A stretch of DNA of 64,000 nt from Neptunomonas antarctica (GTDB lineage Bacteria > Pseudomonadota > Gammaproteobacteria > Pseudomonadales > Balneatricaceae): positions 96,270 through 160,269 of the forward strand of contig NZ_LJSI01000023.1 in assembly GCF_001305295.1 (NCBI RefSeq), read 5' to 3'. The notes below the pieces were generated by a model. The model was not told the DNA's origin. It worked only from the letters and a program-made list of their open reading frames with translations, and made no database searches. Positions 35,603 through 43,235 of this stretch are shown here, piece after piece. The translations under genes were made by a program, and so were the position numbers. Position 1 is the stretch's first letter, and the number at the start of each line of letters is the position of its first letter.

Positions 35603-36514
35603 ATGGTTTCAGTGCTAAGTGCTTTATGGCCGGTTTTTGCATTATTGATTTTAGGGTTTGTCGCGCGAAGGACCGATTTTCCGGGCGATGCTTTCTGGGA
35701 GCCTGCTGAGAAGCTTACGTACTTTGTGCTTTTTCCAGTGCTCTTGGTTAATAAGCTGGGCGCGGCTGACATGTCGGATGTTGCCGTTGTTGATATTGCA
35801 GTAGCAGTGAGTGTGTTATTGCTGTCAGGTACCCTGTTCTGTTTTATTGCTCGTTACTGGATGGGGCTCTCGTCTGCTGGTTTTACATCGTTCTATCAGG
35901 GCTCTGTGCGCTTTAATACCTATGTGGCACTAGCGACAGCCGCCGCTGTTTATGGTGATGCTGCTGTCGCCATCTCGGCGGTTATTATTGCCTTCATGAT
36001 TCCCTTGATAAATTTGCTGTGCGTGATGGTTTTTTCCATGTTCACCTCTAATGCGCCAACACTGAGTTCCTTGTTGAAAAACCTGATAAAAAATCCATTG
36101 ATCATGAGTTGTTTAGTAGGCATCAGCTTAAATGTCAGTGGAATAGGTATTCATAAAGAGTTTGCCTCTGTTGCCGGGTTGTTGGGAGCAATGGCTTTGC
36201 CGTTGGGGCTGTTGGCGGTAGGTGCTGGCCTTAATATACATGCTTTACGAACCGCGCAATTAGCCGTGTGGTGTTCCTCGCTTATAAAGTTGTTGCTGTT
36301 GCCATTTGTGATGTACTGTTTCTGTATATTTATGGGTTTTTCTTCGTTAATAACAGGCCTGTTATTGATATTTTCTTCTGTGCCGACAGCACCATCAGGA
36401 TATATTTTGGCGCGCCAGCTAGGTGGGGATGCATCCATGATGGCCGCCATCATTACAGGGCAGACATTATTATCAATGCTGACTCTGCCGTTTATATTGA
36501 GCACGTTTATGTAA
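35603..36514 (+). CDS. AEC-family transporter (auxin efflux carrier type)
   Basis: This 303-aa inner-membrane protein has about 10 predicted spans in the AEC/PIN-like pattern. The first spans run FALLILGFVARRTDFPG, and the family helix with a proline and the later PSGYILARQLGGDASMM near 265-281 are visible. Bacterial members export or import organic acids or unknown small molecules. AGGA sits about 12 nt before ATG 35603. The upstream gap holds the 14-bp repeats, which may affect its expression. The substrate is unknown. Confidence 0.87.
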   Translation: MVSVLSALWPVFALLILGFVARRTDFPGDAFWEPAEKLTYFVLFPVLLVNKLGAADMSDVAVVDIAVAVSVLLLSGTLFCFIARYWMGLSSAGFTSFYQGSVRFNTYVALATAAAVYGDAAVAISAVIIAFMIPLINLLCVMVFSMFTSNAPTLSSLLKNLIKNPLIMSCLVGISLNVSGIGIHKEFASVAGLLGAMALPLGLLAVGAGLNIHALRTAQLAVWCSSLIKLLLLPFVMYCFCIFMGFSSLITGLLLIFSSVPTAPSGYILARQLGGDASMMAAIITGQTLLSMLTLPFILSTFM

Positions 36515-36583
36515 TATGACCGAGGTGCTAAATTGTTCATAAACTCCTGAAAGATTCATAATTTCAGCAGTTTTTATAGTAAT

Positions 36584-36614
36584 TTAAGGTTTTTTCAGGA
36601 AAAACCTTAATTTG
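36584..36614 (+). terminator. AT-rich inverted repeat after the AEC gene
   Basis: TTAAGGTTTTT and AAAAACCTTAA form an 11-bp perfect stem with TCAGG in the loop, followed by TTTG. It is a plausible terminator, 70 nt past the stop. Confidence 0.55.
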
Positions 36615-36726
36615 TAGCTATAATTTTGAGTAAAGGCTTGAATATTTCTGCGACTATGAAAAACTTGCATCGGCTTTTTGCCACAGATATAAAATGTTCA
36701 CTGAGAATAAGAAGTTAAAGGTAAGT

Positions 36727-36861
36727 ATGAAGAAAGGTCCTGACTTAGTAGTAATAGTAGTGATGGCATTTGTTGTGGGCTCTGTCCTGACAGGTGTGTT
36801 TTCCCAAACAGATTTTCAGTTTGCCTCGCTTGTAGAACAAGTGTTTAATCGACAGGGTTGA
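36727..36861 (+). CDS. Small single-span membrane protein, 44 aa
   Basis: This short plus-strand ORF starts ATG 36727 with AAAGG five bases upstream and stops at TGA 36859-36861. The peptide begins MKKGPDLVVIVVMAFVVGSV: two lysines, then a valine-rich hydrophobic span of about 20 residues, then a polar tail of about 20 residues ending NRQG. It is convergent with fau. I recognise no named family. The ribosome site and clean topology argue for a real gene. The function is unknown. Confidence 0.65.
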   Translation: MKKGPDLVVIVVMAFVVGSVLTGVFSQTDFQFASLVEQVFNRQG

Positions 36862-36899
36862 TAATTGTAAAAAGATCTGAGGCGGTAGGTATTTTAAAT

Positions 36900-37478
36900 C
36901 TAATAAAAACCGCCATCGGTTACCACTCCGGTGAGCGGCACATCCCAACTCTCCACGGGTAGTTTTTCTACTTTTTGTAACTCATGAGCTAACCCTATTA
37001 AACGAGGTTTTTGGGCATTGTATTGCCTGATAAAGCTAAACGTTCGGTCATAATATCCCCCTCCCATCCCAAGTCTGCCACCGTTTTTGTCGAAAGCTAC
37101 CAAAGGCAGTAATACTATATCCAGCATCTTAGCGGGACGAATAAAACGGTAGGGTGTTGTAGGCTCAAGGATTCCGTATAGGTTCCGCGTCATCGGCGTG
37201 TATTGTGTATAGCGGACAAACCATAGCCGGTTATGTGAAAGAGGATGTAGTACCGGTAAATAAACGGTTTTTTTTTGTTGCCAGCACCATTGTATAATCG
37301 GAGTAGGATCAAGTTCGCCGTCATTGGGTAAGTATAGGGCCAGATGCTTGGCTTTTTGAATGAGAGGGCGTTTTTTGATCTCGGCCAGAAGCCTTCGTGC
37401 AGCGATGTTTTGCTGTTTAGGAGATAACGCACGTCGTTTTTGGCGCATTGACTGGCGAAGAGCCTGACGTACATTCAT
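36900..37478 (-). CDS. fau: 5-formyltetrahydrofolate cyclo-ligase
   Basis: The enzyme converts 5-formyl-THF to 5,10-methenyl-THF with ATP, in the folate one-carbon pool. The protein (192 aa from the chosen start) has a basic N-terminus LRQSMRQKRRALSPKQQ, AKHLALYLPNDGELDP near residues 42-57, and a GGRLGMGGGYYDRTFSF phosphate/Mg block near 132-148. ATG 37478 is preferred; a TTG at 37499 would add seven residues. The start lies at the 3' edge of 6S RNA, the same arrangement as ssrS-ygfA in E. coli. Confidence 0.92.
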   Translation of the reverse strand: MNVRQALRQSMRQKRRALSPKQQNIAARRLLAEIKKRPLIQKAKHLALYLPNDGELDPTPIIQWCWQQKKTVYLPVLHPLSHNRLWFVRYTQYTPMTRNLYGILEPTTPYRFIRPAKMLDIVLLPLVAFDKNGGRLGMGGGYYDRTFSFIRQYNAQKPRLIGLAHELQKVEKLPVESWDVPLTGVVTDGGFY

Positions 37479-37487
37479 GTTTTTAGA

Positions 37488-37668
37488 AAGACTCCCCAAG
37501 ATGCCGCTACTGGTTGTGGCCCTGAACCCGAAGGTTCAAGGAGGAGATCTCCGAAGTGTATCAGGCTTTCCGAAGACGGACATGCACACAACACTCACAA
37601 GAAAAATCCAAACTGCTAGTTATCGGCTCAAGGGACGTAACCAATGGGCAAACACCTCAGGGAGCCCC
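37488..37668 (-). ncRNA. ssrS: 6S RNA
   Basis: On the minus strand, the sequence from about 37668 to 37488 has the 6S layout. The 5' end runs GGGGCTCCCTGAGGTG and pairs with 3' CATCTTGGGGAGTC. Inside are CCTTGAGCCGATA and GTCCGTCTTCGGAAAGCC, and near the 3' side TTGAACCTTCGGGTTCA is a perfect small hairpin. These match known gammaproteobacterial 6S sequences that I recognise. The position between zapA and fau is also the E. coli position. 6S RNA mimics an open promoter and holds sigma-70 RNA polymerase in stationary phase. The ends are estimated to within about 5-10 nt. Confidence 0.93.
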
Positions 37669-37671
37669 TGT

Positions 37672-37699
37672 AGTATAACGTGTTTAGCAGTAAAGTCAG
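37672..37699 (-). promoter_or_regulatory. Promoter of 6S RNA
   Basis: On minus, -35 CTGACT (37699-37694) and -10 TATACT (37677-37672) are 16 nt apart, just upstream of the 6S 5' end. This is a reasonable sigma-70 promoter. Confidence 0.65.
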
Positions 37700-37770
37700 C
37701 CCTTGTAATTATTTAAAAAGCTGCTATGGAATGAGTTCAACTATTTGAAATACTTACAATAAATCGACAA

Positions 37771-38088
37771 TTAAAGATTATCCGGATGCTTTTTAGCCAG
37801 GTTAGCCATTGAGTTGTCAATTTTGTCGCCCAGTTTTTGGATACGTGCCTCAATTTGATCCCGCTGAGCTCCTTTCTGTATCATTAGCTCGTGAGATAAG
37901 TTGAGCGCTGTCATGACGGCGACGCGCTCAAGTCCTAAAACTTTACCTGAATCCCTGATTTCCCTCATTTTTTTATCCAGATAATCAGCGGAGGCGAACA
38001 ATTCAGCTTCCGTGCCTTCCGGGCAGCCAATCAAATATTCCTTATCCATTATTTTAATGGAAACTTTGTGGCCAGTGTCTTTGCTCAT
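37771..38088 (-). CDS. zapA: Cell division protein ZapA
   Basis: ZapA binds and bundles FtsZ at midcell. The 105-aa protein has the ZapA domain: VSIKIMDKEYLIGCPEGTE near residues 8-26, ASADYLDKKMREIRDSGKV near 32-50, and RVAVMTALNLSHELM near 56-70, then a coiled-coil tail. It overlaps the upstream coiled-coil gene by 1 nt and precedes 6S RNA, as in E. coli. Confidence 0.95.
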   Translation of the reverse strand: MSKDTGHKVSIKIMDKEYLIGCPEGTEAELFASADYLDKKMREIRDSGKVLGLERVAVMTALNLSHELMIQKGAQRDQIEARIQKLGDKIDNSMANLAKKHPDNL

Positions 38089-38294
38089 TAACTTTGCTCC
38101 AGTGTTTTCAAGCGCTGAATCATTTTTTCAACCTGTACGCGGGTCTGATCATTTACCTGGAGAAGGCGTGCTTTTTCTTGTCTTGTCTGTAAGCCGCTAG
38201 CACGAAGTTGCTGGTTTTCTAGTTCAAGCTGTTCGCAGCGGGCGAGCAGTCGATCAATTTTTTGTTCAAGTGCGATAAAGTAATGGTCTGTCAT
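38088..38294 (-). CDS. TIGR02449-type coiled-coil protein
   Basis: This 68-aa protein is nearly all coiled coil (EQKIDRLLARCEQLELENQQ and on to the end). It fits the small TIGR02449 family found next to zapA and ygfB, and may be ZapB-like. The chosen start is ATG 38294 (MTDHYF); a start at 38309 would add five residues. It overlaps zapA by 1 nt, so the two are coupled. Confidence 0.82.
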   Translation of the reverse strand: MTDHYFIALEQKIDRLLARCEQLELENQQLRASGLQTRQEKARLLQVNDQTRVQVEKMIQRLKTLEQS

Positions 38295-38444
38295 TCGGGA
38301 ATCCAACATAAAATCTAAAGTGGACTATAAACAGGCTGCCTTAGAGGGTCAATCAGGTCTGCATAGCTCTGTATAGATTACAATGCTAGGATAATCAAAA
38401 ATATTTAGACAAATGTTCATATAAAATAGAGAAGAGAAGAGTAA

Positions 38445-39035
38445 ATGATGCTGGAAGTAAATGAAGATCTGATCGGTTTTGAAGTGATTGCTAATTTGCT
38501 TGTGTCAGAAAATGTGTTCATCGTGTCGCCTGCGGAATTACATGGATTGCTGGCGGGTCAGCTGGCATCAGGTGCGCGAATGGTACCGGATATGTGGTTG
38601 AAAACGGTATCTGAATTATTAGAGATTGATGGATTAGTGCAGGAAACCAGTAAAGTTGGATTGATTGGGTTATATCAGCAAGCACTGAAACAGCTGGAAA
38701 GCTTTGGGTTGGAATTCTCGATGCTGTTGCCTGATGATGACGCTACGCTAGAGCAACGGGTTGAATCTTTAGGGCGCTGGTGTCAGGGATTTATGACCGG
38801 GTTTGGCTATCAGGGTAAGCAAACCGACAAATCGTTGTCGGACGAAGCTAAAGATGTATTACGTGATTTGTCGCAAATTTCACAAATTGCGAACGAAGTC
38901 GATGAAGGTGAAGACAGCGAAGCGGATTTGATGGAGTTGGAAGAGTATGTCCGCATGGCCGTATTAATGTTATTCGCTGAATGTAATGTGTCGAATGAAT
39001 CTTTCAGCGCTGATAATGCCCCGCAAGTGCACTAA
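38445..39035 (+). CDS. ygfB: UPF0149 family protein YgfB
   Basis: This 196-aa protein is of the YgfB/YecA UPF0149 family (helical bundle). Landmarks are SPAELHGLLAGQLASG near residues 28-43, LGRWCQGFMTGFGYQG near 110-125, and a conserved acidic tail VDEGEDSEADLMELEEYVRM near 153-173. GAGAAGAGAAGAG precedes ATG 38445. It overlaps pepP by 1 nt (TAATG), the same order as in E. coli. YgfB proteins have been tied to regulation in Pseudomonas, but the role here is unknown. Confidence 0.93.
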   Translation: MMLEVNEDLIGFEVIANLLVSENVFIVSPAELHGLLAGQLASGARMVPDMWLKTVSELLEIDGLVQETSKVGLIGLYQQALKQLESFGLEFSMLLPDDDATLEQRVESLGRWCQGFMTGFGYQGKQTDKSLSDEAKDVLRDLSQISQIANEVDEGEDSEADLMELEEYVRMAVLMLFAECNVSNESFSADNAPQVH

Positions 39036-40384
39036 TGGATAAGAATAAGATGAAGCAGCTCTGTATTAGTCAGCGTGAATTTGCCGAACGGCGCGCCAGT
39101 CTTGTCGCACAATTACCAACTAATAGCGTGGCTATTGTTCCCTCGGCAACACTGCAATATCGAAACAGTGATGTCGACTCGCCGTTTCGTCAGGATAGTG
39201 ATTTTTATTATCTCAGCGGTTTTGATGAGCCGGATGCGTTAATGGTTCTACTCAAACGAGAATCACTTGTCACTTATCACCTGTTTTGCCAGCCAAGAGA
39301 CCCAGAAATGGAGATCTGGAATGGTTATCGTGCCGGCCCTGAGGGTGCTCAGACTGATTATATGGTCGATAAGGCATTCTCCATTAATACGTTGGATGAG
39401 CAGCTACCCGTATTGTTGGATGGTATTGAATCTGTCTATTTCTGTATGGGCACACGCCATAAGATCGAATCCAGAATTGAGCAGTGTTTGCAGACGATGC
39501 GTAAGAAGCGGCGTCAGGGTATGCGTGCGCCTACCAAATTAATTGAGCTCAGTTCCCTGTTACATGAAATGCGCCTGATTAAGTCAACGCAGGAAGCACA
39601 AGTGATGCGTGCAGCGGGTGAGATATCGGCTCAGGCACATATTCGTGCCATGCAGGCTTGTCGTCCCGGATTGATGGAATATCAGTTAGAAGCAGAAATT
39701 ATTTATCATTTCATGCAGCAAGGTTGCCGTTTGCCTGCCTACTCCAGCATTGTTGGCGGCGGTAACAATGGCTGTGTATTGCATTATGTGTCGAATAATT
39801 CTGAGCTTAAAGATGGCGACCTGGTACTGATTGATGCAGGGTGCGAGTGCGACTACTACGCAGGAGATATTACCCGCACGTTTCCCGTTAATGGACGTTT
39901 CTCGGATGCTCAGCGTGCGTTGTATGAGTTGGTATTGAAGGCGCAGCTGGCCTGCTTAGCAGAAATTAAGCCCGGTATTCCCTGGGAGCACACACAGGAC
40001 ATCTCGGTTCGGGTGATTACCGAAGGTCTGGTTGAATTGGGTATCCTGACAGGCCGACCGCAGGATTTGATTGCTTGCGGTGCTTACAAAGCATTTTATA
40101 TGCATCGCCTGGGGCACTGGCTGGGGATGGATGTACATGATGTCGGTGATTATAAAGTTGAGGGTGAATGGCGATTATTGGAACCCGGCATGGTGATGAC
40201 GGTTGAACCTGGTATTTATATTGCGCCGGATAATGAAAATGTAGAGCCCTGCTGGCGCGGTATCGGCATCCGTATAGAAGATGATGTGCTGATTACACAC
40301 GATGGTTGTGAGGTTCTGAGCGCGTCCGTCCCCAAAACAGTGGATGCGATTGAAGCGTTGATGGCAACCGCGAGAAACAGATGA
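39035..40384 (+). CDS. pepP: Xaa-Pro aminopeptidase P
   Basis: PepP removes N-terminal residues before proline and uses two Mn ions. The 449-aa protein has the N-terminal domain (NSDVDSPFRQDSDFYYLSGF) and the pita-bread C-terminal domain with metal-site motifs LIDAGCECDYYAGDITRTFP near residues 266-285, the YMHRLGHWLGMDVHDVG block (HRLGHWLG) near 353-370, and MTVEPGIYI near 388-396. It overlaps ubiH by 4 nt. Confidence 0.97.
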   Translation: MDKNKMKQLCISQREFAERRASLVAQLPTNSVAIVPSATLQYRNSDVDSPFRQDSDFYYLSGFDEPDALMVLLKRESLVTYHLFCQPRDPEMEIWNGYRAGPEGAQTDYMVDKAFSINTLDEQLPVLLDGIESVYFCMGTRHKIESRIEQCLQTMRKKRRQGMRAPTKLIELSSLLHEMRLIKSTQEAQVMRAAGEISAQAHIRAMQACRPGLMEYQLEAEIIYHFMQQGCRLPAYSSIVGGGNNGCVLHYVSNNSELKDGDLVLIDAGCECDYYAGDITRTFPVNGRFSDAQRALYELVLKAQLACLAEIKPGIPWEHTQDISVRVITEGLVELGILTGRPQDLIACGAYKAFYMHRLGHWLGMDVHDVGDYKVEGEWRLLEPGMVMTVEPGIYIAPDNENVEPCWRGIGIRIEDDVLITHDGCEVLSASVPKTVDAIEALMATARNR

Positions 40385-41631
40385 AAGCACATTACGATAT
40401 TGTCATCATTGGGGGTGGAATGGTCGGCGCCAGCTTGGCTGCAGCGCTACTCCCGATTGCAAAAGAACTGAATTTGCAGATAGCAGTGATCGAGTCGATG
40501 GCTATGCCGTCAGATGATTTGACCTGTTACCAGCCCAGTTATGATGCGCGTGCGACGGCGCTGTCTTATGGTACGCGTAAACTCTACGAGCAGATGGGTG
40601 TGTGGTCTGCTATTGCTGAACATGCGACGCCGATTCAGCATATTCATGTGTCAGATAAAGGTCACTTCGGCGCAACGCGATTACACGCCGAAGATGAACA
40701 TGTACCAGCGCTAGGCTACGTGGTAGAAAATCATTGGCTGGGACGTGTGTTGCTGAATCATATGCAAACCCATGCGGATGCAGACCAGCTTACATATTGC
40801 TGCCCTGCGGAGGTGATGAATGTCACGCCTGTGCCACAAGGTATGCAACTGGAGATACAGAGGGAGGGTGAGTCATTCCAGGTGTCTGCAGATTTAGTGG
40901 TTATGGCCGATGGCGGGCGATCAGCCCTGCGCGAAAAAATGGGCATAAGCTATCAGCAAGTGACCTATGAGCAACATGCGGTTGTAGCAAACATTAGCCC
41001 CGACCGTCCTCATAAAAATATTGCCTATGAGCGTTTTACCGATAGCGGGCCTCTGGCGCTGCTGCCGTTGCAGGATCAGGATGATATGGCACGTTGTGGT
41101 CTGGTATGGACGGTACCTGATGCTGAGCTGGATAGCGTGATGTGTTTAGATGATGCTGCTTTTATGGCGCAGGTGCAGGAACGTTTCGGATATCGTTCGG
41201 GTCGGTTCATTCATGCCGGTGAACGTTTTAGTTATCCCTTAAAGCTAGTGCTGGCAGACGAACAGGTCCGGCCGGGGCTGGCGGTGTTGGGGAATGCGGC
41301 ACATGCATTACACCCTATTGCCGGTCAGGGCTACAATCTGGCATTGCGCGGTGTTGTTGATTTAGCGCAGCATATTATTGATGCACGACGAGCGGCTATT
41401 TCTGTGGGTGATTTGGAAATGCTGCAGGCTTACCATCAGTCCCGGGTTGCTGATCAGCGGCGCACCATTGGTTTAAGCGACCAGACTATGAAATTGTTCT
41501 CTAATCGTAATCCTCTGCTGGCACTGGGGAGAGATCTCGGCTTGCAGTTAATGGATATATGTCCTCCCGTTAAAACAGTTTTTGCGCGTGCCGCGATGGG
41601 GCTTGATGTGCCAGCTCCGCGTCTCAAATAA
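40381..41631 (+). CDS. ubiH: 2-octaprenyl-6-methoxyphenol hydroxylase
   Basis: UbiH is an FAD monooxygenase in ubiquinone ring hydroxylation. The 416-aa protein has the FAD GxGxxG motif IIGGGMVGASLAAAL near residues 8-22, YDARATALSYGTRKLYEQMG near 55-74, and the UbiH-type GNAAHALHPIAGQGYNLALR near 304-323 (GNAAH rather than GDAAH, which is usual for UbiH). It overlaps pepP by 4 nt and precedes ubiI, the E. coli pepP-ubiH-ubiI order. Confidence 0.95.
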   Translation: MKAHYDIVIIGGGMVGASLAAALLPIAKELNLQIAVIESMAMPSDDLTCYQPSYDARATALSYGTRKLYEQMGVWSAIAEHATPIQHIHVSDKGHFGATRLHAEDEHVPALGYVVENHWLGRVLLNHMQTHADADQLTYCCPAEVMNVTPVPQGMQLEIQREGESFQVSADLVVMADGGRSALREKMGISYQQVTYEQHAVVANISPDRPHKNIAYERFTDSGPLALLPLQDQDDMARCGLVWTVPDAELDSVMCLDDAAFMAQVQERFGYRSGRFIHAGERFSYPLKLVLADEQVRPGLAVLGNAAHALHPIAGQGYNLALRGVVDLAQHIIDARRAAISVGDLEMLQAYHQSRVADQRRTIGLSDQTMKLFSNRNPLLALGRDLGLQLMDICPPVKTVFARAAMGLDVPAPRLK

Positions 41632-41640
41632 GGTGAACAG

Positions 41641-42942
41641 ATGAGCACACAGTCAGCAGATATTATCATTGTAGGCGGCGGAATGGTCGGTTTGACCGCC
41701 GCATTGGCGCTGGCCAACTCCGGGCTGAAGATCGTTTTATTAGAAAGCCATGATGTAGCTCCCGGCGGAATGTCGGCCGACGTTATCGCCCAACAGCAGC
41801 GCGGCTATGATCCACGTGTGAGTGCGCTTACCTGTGCCTCGCAGCAATTATTGTCGCATTTGGGTGCCTGGCCTTTGATGCAACAGTGCCGGGTTAATCC
41901 TTATACCGATATGGATGTATGGGACGGCGAGGGTAGTGGTCATATCCATTTTTCTTCCAGAGATCTGCATGAACTGGCGTTGGGGCACATTGTAGAAAAT
42001 CGAGTGACCGTTGCAGCGCTTTATCAAGTAGCTAGTCAGGTAGACAATCTGACGGTGGTCACGGGTACTTCTGTCTCTCAACTCTCTGAGCCCGAATCAG
42101 AGTCAGAAGTAGAGCTAAAAGTAGAGTCTGGCCGCGATAGCGGTAGGGTTTTTCGTACCCTGACCTGTGCGGATGGTTCTTGTTGGCGAGCGTCGTTGGT
42201 CGTGGCAGCGGATGGTGCGATGTCGAAAATTCGTCAGTTAGCCTCAATACCTATGTGGGAATGGGATTACGGTCACCATGCGATCGTCACTACCGTACGC
42301 ACTGAAAAACCCCACCAAGACACCGCATGGCAGCGGTTTACCGAAGACGGCCCGTTAGCATTTTTACCCCTGAGCGATCCTTATTTATGCTCGATTGTCT
42401 GGTCTACCTCGCCGGATCACGCTATACGCCTGATGGAGCTGGATGAGATCGCGTTTTGTGCCGCCTTGAGTCGGGAGTTTGAATGTCGTTTGGGTGAAGT
42501 GCAATGGACGGATCAACGTCATGTATTTCCCTTACGGCAGCGCCATGCGCAGTATTATGTACAGACTGGGTTAGCGGTCATCGGCGATGCCGCGCATACC
42601 ATACATCCCTTGGCAGGACAGGGGGTTAATCTTGGCTTAATGGATGCAGCCGCGCTGGCTGAGCAGGTGCTATCCGCTCTTAAGCGTGGCGAATCGATAG
42701 GCAGTGAAGCGGTTCTCAAGCGTTTTCAGCGCCAGCGCCAGGGCGCTAATCTACAGATGGCAGCGGGTATGGAAGCCTTTAAGCAGCTGTTCGGACACCA
42801 GCAACCCTGGCTGAAATTATTGCGTAATATTGGGATGAATGCACTGGATAAGCTCTCGCCTGTTAAACAGCATGTGGTTATGCAGGCGATGGGGTTAAGC
42901 GGTGACGTGCCTTTACTGGCAAAAAGATCTGTTGATCAATAG
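41641..42942 (+). CDS. ubiI: UbiI-type FAD-dependent ubiquinone hydroxylase
   Basis: This FAD monooxygenase of the UbiH/UbiF/UbiI family has 433 aa. It carries the GxGxxG motif IIIVGGGMVGLTAALALAN near residues 8-26, YDPRVSALTCASQQLLSHLG near 58-77, and GDAAHTIHPLAGQGVNLGLM near 321-340. AAGGTGAACAG sits before the ATG. Its place directly after ubiH makes UbiI (C5 hydroxylation) the best call, though UbiF or UbiL-type activity cannot be excluded. A 21-residue acidic insert near 144-160 (PESESEVELKVESGRDSG) is unusual. Confidence 0.85.
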   Translation: MSTQSADIIIVGGGMVGLTAALALANSGLKIVLLESHDVAPGGMSADVIAQQQRGYDPRVSALTCASQQLLSHLGAWPLMQQCRVNPYTDMDVWDGEGSGHIHFSSRDLHELALGHIVENRVTVAALYQVASQVDNLTVVTGTSVSQLSEPESESEVELKVESGRDSGRVFRTLTCADGSCWRASLVVAADGAMSKIRQLASIPMWEWDYGHHAIVTTVRTEKPHQDTAWQRFTEDGPLAFLPLSDPYLCSIVWSTSPDHAIRLMELDEIAFCAALSREFECRLGEVQWTDQRHVFPLRQRHAQYYVQTGLAVIGDAAHTIHPLAGQGVNLGLMDAAALAEQVLSALKRGESIGSEAVLKRFQRQRQGANLQMAAGMEAFKQLFGHQQPWLKLLRNIGMNALDKLSPVKQHVVMQAMGLSGDVPLLAKRSVDQ

Positions 42943-42951
42943 GTCTTTTTG

Positions 42952-43110
42952 TCAGGGGTTAGTTCGGTGGTGTAAGGGATTGTTTTTTAAATAATAGATA
43001 TGTTTCGGCCTGCGTTTGACTGCTTTGGGTCGTTTTCGACTTAACGGGCTTAGACGAGGCCGGTCCAGCGTTTGGGCAGGTGCCAAATATAGTCTTTCAA
43101 GCTTGAATAT
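42952..43110 (-). pseudogene. Decayed coding fragment, possibly a transposase C-terminus
   Basis: On minus, an open stretch with no start codon runs from 43110 to a TGA at 42954-42952. Its middle, RKRPKAVKRRPK, resembles the basic C-terminal tail of IS4-type transposases from memory. A second frame over the same bases gives a protein-like KDYIWHLPKRWTGLV, so the true frame is uncertain. It lies between ubiI and the signalling pair. Read it as a degraded remnant or repeat element, not as a gene. The rest of 42943-43235 shows nothing else I can support. Confidence 0.3.
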
Positions 43111-43235
43111 CTATACTTAGGTTGTTCAGGTTATGTGTTCGTCATATACGACTATCGTGCCATCATCATTTCAATGATTTCCGCTTTTCTTTCGATATGA
43201 CGAATACCCTTTGCTCGCAAACGAATACTTGATTG

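Noticed and set aside
36582..36726. Extra small ORF or riboswitch before the 44-aa gene
   Set aside because: Only an AT-rich hairpin is seen; no conserved aptamer elements.
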